Assembly (NCBI GenBank): GCA_964194845.1
Contig: CAXMNX010000035.1
Span: forward strand, 25,312 to 89,311
Reading direction: 5' to 3'
Length of the DNA stretch: 64,000 bases
Origin: CAXMNX01 sp964194845
Lineage (GTDB): Bacteria; Pseudomonadota; Alphaproteobacteria; Rhodobacterales; Rhodobacteraceae
How positions within the stretch are numbered: the stretch's first letter is position 1; each line of letters starts with the position of its first letter. A model generated the notes under the pieces. It worked only from the letters and a program-made list of their open reading frames with translations. It searched no databases and was not told the DNA's origin. Shown here piece by piece: positions 17,111 to 24,102 of this stretch. The position numbers and the translations under genes are program-made.

Positions 17111-17139
17111 AAGGTTGTCATAGTTCTTGCGTCTGTCAA
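17111..17139 (-). promoter_or_regulatory. Putative promoter of the arfB leader
   Basis: On the minus strand a consensus -35 TTGACA (17134-17139) is followed after 17 nt by AACCTT (17111-17116), a weak -10 of the kind often seen in alphaproteobacteria. It lies directly after the yhhQ stop and would start transcription near 17104, 12-15 nt ahead of the strong Shine-Dalgarno sequence. Confidence 0.45.
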
Positions 17140-17145
17140 CGATTT

Positions 17146-17766
17146 TCACGCAACGGTTACGGTCATTCGCTTAACGATCAGGTGAAACGGCACCAGTGCG
17201 GCAAGCGCTAACGCCAGTTTAACGCCCCAATCGGCAACGGCGAGCGACATCCACAGAGGCACGACGGGACCAGCGCCAAGAAGCGGCAGCGCCTCGTTCG
17301 CCCAGCCGATATCGTTTGCGGGCTCAAGAAATGCCAGCGTTGCTGAGAACGCGATGGTGAAGAAAAGCGCGGTATCAACTGCCGATCCGACAATGGTCGA
17401 TACAAGCGGCGCGCGCCACCAGACACCGACACGCAATCGGTCGAAGATCGAGATGTCCAGAAGCTGCGCTGTCAGGAAGGCAAGGCCCGAGCCTATCGCG
17501 ATGCGCCAGGTCACCAGCGGCCCAAACTCGCCCATGATCTGTGTGCCAATGAGCGAGCTTGCAACGCCGACGACGAAGCCCGCGAAAACGACCTTTCGCG
17601 CGGTGTTGGCACCGTAAACCCGGTTCATCACGTCAGTGACGAGGAACGCCAGAGGATAGGTGAACGCGCCCCAGGTCAGCCATTGGCCGAAAAGGAATTG
17701 CACAAGGATGTTCGAGGCCACAACGACGGCGGCCATAGCAAGAATGCCGGGAAGAAGACGAGCCAT
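17146..17766 (-). CDS. yhhQ: Queuosine-precursor transporter (VUT/YhhQ family)
   Basis: A 206-residue membrane protein with about six helices. FTYPLAFLVTDVMNRVYGAN near residues 36-55 is the hallmark block of the VUT/QPTR family, whose E. coli member YhhQ imports preQ0/preQ1 for tRNA queuosine. FLTAQLLDISIFDRLR and STIVGSAVDTALFFTIAFS are further conserved helices. The ATG is at 17766; a CCCCCATGGGGG palindrome about 45 nt upstream and a pyrimidine-rich leader are present, but no preQ1 riboswitch is recognisable. The next gene downstream on this strand is arfB, beyond a separate promoter-like element. Confidence 0.88.
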   Translation of the reverse strand: MARLLPGILAMAAVVVASNILVQFLFGQWLTWGAFTYPLAFLVTDVMNRVYGANTARKVVFAGFVVGVASSLIGTQIMGEFGPLVTWRIAIGSGLAFLTAQLLDISIFDRLRVGVWWRAPLVSTIVGSAVDTALFFTIAFSATLAFLEPANDIGWANEALPLLGAGPVVPLWMSLAVADWGVKLALALAALVPFHLIVKRMTVTVA

Positions 17767-17839
17767 TTGATTTTCCGTTTTGACAAGGTGGTCGGAGACT
17801 TGGCCCCCATGGGGGACGTGGGCAAATACCGCCCTGTTG

Positions 17840-18712
17840 CTACTCGGTCAAGCGAAACTCGACGATCTGGGTTTCCTGAAAGCGGTTGTTGTTGTCGTCG
17901 GAAATCATGGTGAGATGCGTTACGCCCGCGCGATCAAGCCAGACTGACAGCCCTTCGAGGTTGTCATATTCGGCCATTGCGGGCTGCCAGATGACGATTC
18001 CCTTGGGATCATCCGCATTCATATCGAAAATGCGGATGCGGTTTTGAAATCCGACGAACCTGAAGGCACGTTCCAATAGGAAAAGGCGATTATTGGTATC
18101 AATGTCAGCGCCCACAGGATTGAAACCTAATGTTCGGGGAATGTGAAAAACCGTGGTCCATGTGTCGCCGTCCAATCGCCAGACCGGGAAGCCCGGTGCG
18201 CCGGGTGGAATTGCTTCCGGGATTGCAATCAATCGCGCAGATACATCAACGGCCAATGCCTCGACGCCGCGGTTCGATGGCAACGTTACCGCGTCCGCAT
18301 TATCGGGAACGCGCGAAATCGCTGCGTCCCCGCGATAGATCAGAATGCGGTGATCGCGCTCGAACGAGATTGCGCGCTGCCCATCGGGCAAAAGCGCAAG
18401 ACCCTCGCTATCAGCCAATTCCGTTTCACCTTTTTTGAAATACGCGATCCCGTCCATATCGGTTAGCGCGCCGACGGGGCGACGGGGAACGGCGACGATC
18501 AAGCCTTGCTCGCGCTCAAATGTGCCGTCGTAAAGCTGCGCATTATCGCCGATCGCGACAAATGAATTGCCGCCATCTGCAACCTCGATTGCCGACCAGC
18601 CGCCAAAGTAACTCTCGGGCCGATCCCAGACGAACGTGCCAAGGTGTTCAAGCTTCGGTTCGGCGATGGCTGGCGCAGCGGCCAGAACTATTGCGACAAA
18701 ACCTGCGCGCAT
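17840..18712 (-). CDS. Exported esterase-like/phytase-like protein
   Basis: A 290-residue protein with a Sec signal (MRAGFVAIVLAAAPAIAEP) and a beta-propeller-like domain of the 'esterase-like activity of phytase' family. Typical blocks are FGGWSAIEVADGGNSFVAIGD, ADSEGLALLPDGQRAISFER, NRGVEALAVDV and AEYDNLEGLSVW, in which acidic residues may bind calcium. Probably periplasmic; the substrate is uncertain. Its start lies 25 bp inside the mepA 3' end, so it is translated in the same operon. Confidence 0.75.
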   Translation of the reverse strand: MRAGFVAIVLAAAPAIAEPKLEHLGTFVWDRPESYFGGWSAIEVADGGNSFVAIGDNAQLYDGTFEREQGLIVAVPRRPVGALTDMDGIAYFKKGETELADSEGLALLPDGQRAISFERDHRILIYRGDAAISRVPDNADAVTLPSNRGVEALAVDVSARLIAIPEAIPPGAPGFPVWRLDGDTWTTVFHIPRTLGFNPVGADIDTNNRLFLLERAFRFVGFQNRIRIFDMNADDPKGIVIWQPAMAEYDNLEGLSVWLDRAGVTHLTMISDDNNNRFQETQIVEFRLTE

Positions 18713-19551
18713 TGTTTAGGCAGATCGGCCAGCACATATTCGCGGCGCGGTTTCGGTTTCGGCGCGTTCGGGTCGTGCGGTGGTGGGTTCAGGATGTTGT
18801 GGACCCATTTCTGCGCCGCCTCGCACCCGTCGCCCGCTGGCGGCGGTGCCTGCTCGACGCAGCTTTTGGCGCCCCTCGGGCAATTCAGGCGAACATGGAA
18901 ATGAAAGTGGTGACCCCACCATGGCCGGATTTTCCTCAGCCAGGCGCGATTGCCTTTCTCGTCTTTGCACATCTGCACCTTGGCGCCGGGAAAGACGAAA
19001 ATGCGGGCAACGGATTTGTCCCTGGCGGCAGCTCTCAGGATCTGGTGGTGTGCTGGCGTCCAGTTGCCATTGACGTATGCGCCGTTTGCGCGACGGGTGG
19101 ATATTGAAGAAAGGTTTTCGCGCGCGTTGCGGGACAGCTTCAGGTTCTTGGGCGGCAGCATCCAGATGTCGGTATCCAGACCCAACTGATGCGACCTGTG
19201 CCCGCTCAGCATCGGCCCACCGCGTGGTTGCGAGATGTCGCCAATATATAACCCGCGCCAACCAGGTTGCTTTGCGGCGAATTTTGACAACCTGCCGATA
19301 AACTTGACGGTATCGGGATGCCCCCAGTTCCGATTGCGGCTAAGCCGCATCGCCTGCCAGGTCGGGCCGGTTTCGGCAAGCTGCTCGGCACCTGCCAGAC
19401 ACCCCTTGGCATAACCTCCATAGGCCGCCGAATTTTGCCGGGACGCGACATGTTCGGCACCGAATAGTTCTTTTGCCAGTGGTTCTGCCGATGCGCCGCC
19501 GACGGCGAAAAATAGTGCCGTCACGACGATTGCGGCGCGCGTTCTGCCCAT
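18688..19551 (-). CDS. mepA: Penicillin-insensitive murein endopeptidase
   Basis: A 287-residue LAS-type zinc metallopeptidase that cleaves D-Ala-meso-DAP cross-links in peptidoglycan. The signal is MGRTRAAIVVTALFFAVGGASA (1-22). GHRSHQLGLDTDIWM and WGHHFHFHVRLNC carry the zinc-binding His and Asp residues of MepA; cysteine pairs near the C-terminus match the family. The frame is open far upstream (to 19824), but only MGRTRA onward gives a signal peptide. The start lies inside the end of the MFS gene (31 bp overlap) and the end overlaps the phytase-like gene. Confidence 0.9.
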   Translation of the reverse strand: MGRTRAAIVVTALFFAVGGASAEPLAKELFGAEHVASRQNSAAYGGYAKGCLAGAEQLAETGPTWQAMRLSRNRNWGHPDTVKFIGRLSKFAAKQPGWRGLYIGDISQPRGGPMLSGHRSHQLGLDTDIWMLPPKNLKLSRNARENLSSISTRRANGAYVNGNWTPAHHQILRAAARDKSVARIFVFPGAKVQMCKDEKGNRAWLRKIRPWWGHHFHFHVRLNCPRGAKSCVEQAPPPAGDGCEAAQKWVHNILNPPPHDPNAPKPKPRREYVLADLPKQCAQVLSQ

Positions 19552-20918
19552 TGATCTGCCCGATCTCCGTTCGCCTTCACCCAGCGTAGCAGAATGAGGC
19601 CGGATAGGAAGAGCACGATAAGCGGCGCGACGCCCAGACGGGCGTTTCCAGTAGCCGCCGTGACGATGCCGATCAAGGCAGGGGCGAGGAAGGCTGTTGC
19701 ACGCCCTGATAGCCCGTAAAGGCCGAAACTTTCCGTTACAGCCTCTGGTTCGGCGTGGCGGACCATCAACGACCGGCTGGCCGCCTGAAGGACGCCGCCA
19801 AGGCCACCAATCAACATTCCGCACCCGAAGAAAACGGTGTCAGGTAGCGTCGAGCCATCTGTCAGGGCGATACCAAAGAAGCTTTCGCGGCTCATGTTGA
19901 CGATAGTGAAACAGACCGCCATCAGACCCAGGACTGAGACGATGATCACCGGCTTTGGGCCGAAGCGTTTGTCGAACCCACCGCCGACCCACGAAAAAAT
20001 CGCTGCCGCCAGTCCGCTGACAATGCCGAATATTCCGATCTGGGTAATCTCCCAGTTCAGCACCAACACCGCATAGACGCCGCCAAAGCTGTAAAGGCCG
20101 TTTAGCGCGTCACGATACAACATCGACGATCCAAGATAGGCGGCCAGGCTTTGCCGGACCTTGAGTTCGCGGATGGATCCGGCGAGGCTTACCAAAGCTG
20201 CCGAAATTGAATGGCGTTTGCGCTCGCTCCGAGTTTCGCGGACCCAAAGAAAATAGGGAACCATAAAGACCAAAAACCAGATCGCCGTGAAGGGGCCGGC
20301 GGCGCGCGTGCCTTCGCGGGCAGCGGGGTCTAACCCGAATATCGGGTCGAGCCCCGCCAGCGTTTTACCGTTTGCCTGTTCGGCAAAAAGCGCCAGTAGT
20401 ATCGCCAGCGCAATAAGCCCGCCGACATAGCCAATTGCGAAACCCGAGCCTGAGATCTGGCCGATATCTTCGGGCGTCCCCAAGCTTGGCAACTGGGCGT
20501 TTGTGAATATCAGTGCATATTCAGCACCGATAAATCCGACGCCAAATAACACAAGTGCCCACCACAAATTCGACCCATCGGGGTTGGTCCACCAAAGCCC
20601 GGATGCACCGACGACGAACATGGCCGAAAACGCGACGATCCACGGCATCCGCCGCCCGGCGGTGTCTGCCAATGCGCCCATGATCGGGCCGCCAAAGCCG
20701 ACAATCAGCCCGATAATCGTCAGGCAAAGCGACCAGAGCGATTGCGCGCGGGCGTCGGCGGCTTGTTCTTCAAGGCCCGAACCCATGAAGTAAGCGGCTG
20801 CAATGGTCGCAAAGAACGGTCCGAAAATGAACGTCAGCAAAACTGTATGATAAGGCTGGCTGGCCCAGTCGAAGAAATACCATCCCCAGATGCGCTTTTT
20901 GAGGCTCGGTTCAGCCAT
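19521..20918 (-). CDS. UMF1-type MFS transporter (Atg22-like)
   Basis: A 465-residue membrane protein with about twelve helices. The N-terminus KKRIWGWYFFDWASQPYHT is the signature of the UMF1/Atg22-like major facilitator group; GALADTAGRRMPWIV is the MFS loop 2-3 motif. Substrates of bacterial members are unknown; the yeast relative exports vacuolar amino acids. The start at 20918 begins MAEPSLKKR; extra upstream codons do not resemble the family. First gene of a leftward run with mepA and the phytase-like gene. Confidence 0.85.
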   Translation of the reverse strand: MAEPSLKKRIWGWYFFDWASQPYHTVLLTFIFGPFFATIAAAYFMGSGLEEQAADARAQSLWSLCLTIIGLIVGFGGPIMGALADTAGRRMPWIVAFSAMFVVGASGLWWTNPDGSNLWWALVLFGVGFIGAEYALIFTNAQLPSLGTPEDIGQISGSGFAIGYVGGLIALAILLALFAEQANGKTLAGLDPIFGLDPAAREGTRAAGPFTAIWFLVFMVPYFLWVRETRSERKRHSISAALVSLAGSIRELKVRQSLAAYLGSSMLYRDALNGLYSFGGVYAVLVLNWEITQIGIFGIVSGLAAAIFSWVGGGFDKRFGPKPVIIVSVLGLMAVCFTIVNMSRESFFGIALTDGSTLPDTVFFGCGMLIGGLGGVLQAASRSLMVRHAEPEAVTESFGLYGLSGRATAFLAPALIGIVTAATGNARLGVAPLIVLFLSGLILLRWVKANGDRADQWAERAPQSS

Positions 20919-20978
20919 TTGTCGTTTTTCCCCGCTCGATGCCGCCAATAAGACCGGCTCGCACTTACTCTGCAATAC

Positions 20979-21527
20979 TCAGTTGTCGTAGACAGGGCCG
21001 ATCTCAGGTGGCCATGGGCGGCTGTCGTCTGCCGCCATCCATGCCTTGACCCAGTCCGGCAGACCGGGCTGATCGACCCCCATCCCCATCGTCTCAAGAA
21101 ACGCCCTTGGCGACACTGTGCCAGACTTGTCGCGGATCGCCGCCCTGAGTAGCATCTGGTTCATGCACGTATCACCCTGCCACATGGTCTGGTCGACATA
21201 GAAAAACCGCTCGCCATAGCCCAACATTCGGGTCTGCATCCGGTACTTCTGAAAGATCGGCACGCGCTTGCGATACCTGACCGACACGCCCGCCACCGCA
21301 AGCGTCAGCCCGCCGCGCAGGAACGGACGGATCAGACCAAGTCGCACCGTCATCTGCCAGCGCCCCAGCTCGAACAGCGTCAGGATGCGACCATTGTTCA
21401 ACTCGCCGAACATGTCGGTGTCCCAGGGCCATGCGCGGTGGTGCGAGACGTGGGTGCCGTAAAGCTCCATCGGCGGCTGCGAGCGCGCCTTCACCATGAC
21501 GTAAGCGGCGCGGATATAGGGATACAT
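20979..21527 (-). CDS. Acyl-CoA thioesterase-like hot-dog protein
   Basis: A 182-residue protein of the 4HBT/thioesterase type. The hot-dog helix sequence HHRAWPWDTDMFGELNNGRI (about 31-50) has the Asp and Asn positions found in 4-hydroxybenzoyl-CoA thioesterase relatives; VSVRYRKRVPIFQKYRMQTR forms the beta-sheet. It probably hydrolyses acyl-CoA in the cytoplasm; the substrate is unknown. GAAGGAG lies 8 nt before the ATG at 21527. It ends 60 bp before the MFS gene on the same strand. Confidence 0.75.
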   Translation of the reverse strand: MYPYIRAAYVMVKARSQPPMELYGTHVSHHRAWPWDTDMFGELNNGRILTLFELGRWQMTVRLGLIRPFLRGGLTLAVAGVSVRYRKRVPIFQKYRMQTRMLGYGERFFYVDQTMWQGDTCMNQMLLRAAIRDKSGTVSPRAFLETMGMGVDQPGLPDWVKAWMAADDSRPWPPEIGPVYDN

Positions 21528-21655
21528 CACATGCTCCTTCGCGGTTCGGGATATAGAACCGGCGAGATGCGTCAATCAAAACGCAACGGAAACGTGGGCT
21601 TGTCAGGCTGCGATGCGCACCTTAGTTGGAATGCGACGCAAATACGGACGGGCTC

Positions 21656-21952
21656 ATGTGCACATTGTTGAAAATTCTGTCGTTGCTGCTGGATGTGGCG
21701 TTTTTCATTATGATCGTTCACATCATCATGAGCTGGCTGATCAACTTTCAGGTGCTGAACCTTCGACAACAGCTGGTTGCGTCGATCTGGGACGGTCTCA
21801 CGCGATTGCTGGAACCGGTTTACCGGCCAATCCGGCGGTATATGCCAAAAACCGGCGCGCTGGATCTGGCGCCACTGGTGCTGTTTATCGGCGTCATCAT
21901 CCTTCGGGATATCGTCATCGTCGATGTCGCGCGATCAGTCTGCTTTCGCTAA
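21656..21952 (+). CDS. YggT-family membrane protein
   Basis: A 98-residue inner-membrane protein with two hydrophobic segments (about 5-32 and 65-95) separated by QQLVASIWDGLTRLLEPVYRPIRRYMP, the conserved amphipathic YggT segment. Members are linked to cell-division/envelope functions and osmotic stress, without a known activity. GGACGGG precedes the ATG at 21656; TTGTCA (21600-21605) and TAGTTG (21623-21628) could be its promoter. It is divergent from the thioesterase gene and precedes recQ by 82 bp. Confidence 0.85.
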   Translation: MCTLLKILSLLLDVAFFIMIVHIIMSWLINFQVLNLRQQLVASIWDGLTRLLEPVYRPIRRYMPKTGALDLAPLVLFIGVIILRDIVIVDVARSVCFR

Positions 21953-21967
21953 ATCGTAAGGCGGCTT

Positions 21968-21982
21968 GTTCACGACCTGTTC
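21968..21982 (+). promoter_or_regulatory. LexA (SOS) box upstream of recQ
   Basis: GTTC-ACGACCT-GTTC is an exact match to the alphaproteobacterial LexA operator, the direct repeat GTTC-N7-GTTC. It is 52 bp before the recQ ATG, in an 82-bp gap that must hold the recQ promoter. It suggests DNA-damage induction of recQ. Confidence 0.8.
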
Positions 21983-22034
21983 ACGTGACAGGGTATAGGC
22001 AACAAGAGCAGTTGATATAAATTCGAGGCAGTTT

Positions 22035-24086
22035 ATGGACGGGTCGTCACCGACCGCCCTGAGTATTCTTTCCGAAGTCTTTGGCTTTGCGTCGTTCCGT
22101 CCAATGCAGGCGGATATTGTGGGCGCTGTTGCCGGTGGCGAGGATGTCCTTGCGATACTGCCGACGGGCGGCGGCAAGTCGTTGTGTTTTCAGCTTCCCG
22201 CACTTCTGCGCCCGGGTCTGACCGTCGTTATTTCCCCCTTGATTGCGCTGATGCGCGACCAGGTTCGCGCGCTTCGCGAGGCGGGCGTTGTGGCGGGCGC
22301 TTTGACCTCGGGGAATACCGAGGATGAGACGGCCGCCGTTTTCGACGCGCTTCGCCGCGGCGAGCTTAAGCTTCTTTACATGGCCCCGGAACGATTGGCG
22401 TCCGCTGGCACGGACCGGATGCTGGCAGAGGCGGGTGTTACGCTTCTGGCGGTGGACGAGGCGCATTGCGTCAGCCAGTGGGGTCATGATTTCCGGCCGG
22501 ATTACCTGCGGATCGGCGCGCTGCGTCGTGCTTTGGACGTTCCATTGGCGGCTTTCACCGCGACCGCGGATGCTGAAACCCGGGACGAGATTGTCTCGCG
22601 GCTGTTTGGCGACACCAACGCCCGGATATTTTTGGGCGGGTTTGACCGGCCGAATATCCACCTCGCTTTTGCGGCCAAGGACAAGCCCCGTCAGCAGATC
22701 CTGAACTTTGCCGCCGCCCGCAAAGGCCAGTCCGGCATTGTGTATTGCGGTACCCGCGCCAAGACAGAAACGCTGGCCAAGGCGTTGCGCGAGGCGGGAC
22801 AAATTGCTGTCGCTTATCACGGTGGGATGGAGGCAGATTATCGCCGCGAGGCCGAGCGGCGTTTTCAGACCGAGGATGGTTTGATCGTGGTTGCCACAAT
22901 CGCTTTCGGAATGGGAATCGACAAGCCGGATATCCGGTGGGTGGCGCACGCCGACCTGCCCAAGTCGATCGAGGCCTATTATCAGGAAATAGGTCGTGCC
23001 GGCCGCGATTGTGCCCCGGCGGAAACGCTGACGCTTTTCGGTGCCGACGATATTCGTTTTCGCCGGATGCAGATCGACGAGGGGCTGGCACCACCCGAAC
23101 GCCGGATGGCCGATCATGGGCGGCTGAATGCGCTTTTGGGGCTGGCAGAGGCGCAGATCTGTCGGCGGACAAATCTTCTGGACTACTTTGGCGAGGTTCG
23201 CGAGGCCTGCGGTGGCTGCGATCTTTGCGACAACCCGCCCGAAACATTCGACGGCACCGAAGCGGTGCAAAAGGCGCTGTCGGCGATATTGCGCACCGGC
23301 GAATACTTTGGTGCGGGGCATTTGATCGACGTTTTAACGGGAACGCTGACGGACAAGGTTCGCGCCAGAGGGCACGATGGTCTTCCGACATTCGGTGTGG
23401 GAAGCGACACTGACCGGCGGCAATGGACAGCCATATTCCGGCAGATGATGGGGCACGATCTGGTGCGGCCTGACCCGGAAAGGCACGGCGCGCTCAGGCT
23501 GATGGACGCCGCCCGTCCGATCCTGCGCGGCGAAGAAAATATCACGCTTCGCAAAGATACATTTGCCGAGGTCAAGCGTCGGCCTGCGGCCAAAACGCTG
23601 GTTTCGGAAGAAAACGCGCCGCTCTTGTCGGCGCTGAAGGCGAAACGCCGTGCGCTTGCCGAAGCGGCGCGAGCGCCTGCCTATGTGATATTCCCTGACC
23701 GAACGCTGATCGAGATGGCCGAGAAACGGCCAGCGACGCTGGATGCCATGGCCGGTATCAGCGGTGTCGGTGCCAAGAAGCTCGACCGCTATGGCGCGAC
23801 GTTTCTGGAAGTGATCACGGGCGAGGCCGAAACGCCCGCGCATCCGGCGCGCCGGAAACTGGCGGGGCGTGCGTCTGGCACAATTTATGACCGCCTTCTT
23901 GCGACCCAGGCCGAACTGGTCCGTGGGGCAGACGGAACCGGCAAGCCGATGAGTTGCTCGGCGTCGCTTCTGGCGAATGTTGCGGCACTTGGTGTCGGCG
24001 GTGCCGACCAGATTGACCGGCTATTGGGCGATCGGTTGTCGAAACGGTTTGGTCCGGCTTTCGTCGAAATATTGAGCGACGCCTAA
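22035..24086 (+). CDS. recQ: ATP-dependent DNA helicase RecQ
   Basis: A 683-residue 3'-5' DNA helicase for recombination and fork repair. Motif I is LPTGGGKS (42-49), motif II DEAH at 141-144, motif III TATAD and motif VI EIGRAGRDCAPA (QxxGRxGRD type). The zinc-binding domain has the cysteines CRR...CGGCDLCDNPP (about 376-400), followed by the winged helix and an HRDC domain with ISGVGAKKLDRYG, then a C-terminal helical extension. GAGG lies 7 nt before the ATG. Preceded by a LexA box. Confidence 0.96.
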   Translation: MDGSSPTALSILSEVFGFASFRPMQADIVGAVAGGEDVLAILPTGGGKSLCFQLPALLRPGLTVVISPLIALMRDQVRALREAGVVAGALTSGNTEDETAAVFDALRRGELKLLYMAPERLASAGTDRMLAEAGVTLLAVDEAHCVSQWGHDFRPDYLRIGALRRALDVPLAAFTATADAETRDEIVSRLFGDTNARIFLGGFDRPNIHLAFAAKDKPRQQILNFAAARKGQSGIVYCGTRAKTETLAKALREAGQIAVAYHGGMEADYRREAERRFQTEDGLIVVATIAFGMGIDKPDIRWVAHADLPKSIEAYYQEIGRAGRDCAPAETLTLFGADDIRFRRMQIDEGLAPPERRMADHGRLNALLGLAEAQICRRTNLLDYFGEVREACGGCDLCDNPPETFDGTEAVQKALSAILRTGEYFGAGHLIDVLTGTLTDKVRARGHDGLPTFGVGSDTDRRQWTAIFRQMMGHDLVRPDPERHGALRLMDAARPILRGEENITLRKDTFAEVKRRPAAKTLVSEENAPLLSALKAKRRALAEAARAPAYVIFPDRTLIEMAEKRPATLDAMAGISGVGAKKLDRYGATFLEVITGEAETPAHPARRKLAGRASGTIYDRLLATQAELVRGADGTGKPMSCSASLLANVAALGVGGADQIDRLLGDRLSKRFGPAFVEILSDA

Positions 24087-24102
24087 GGCTGTCTGTCGAA
24101 GA

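Noticed and set aside
16949..17185. 78-codon plus-strand frame across the arfB leader
   Set aside because: It has no ribosome-binding site, runs into yhhQ on the other strand, and the hairpins (G-U pair in the terminator stem, UNCG-type loop) favour transcription of the minus strand.
17767..17839. preQ1 riboswitch before yhhQ
   Set aside because: The leader has a CCCCCATGGGGG palindrome but no preQ1-I or preQ1-II core sequence.
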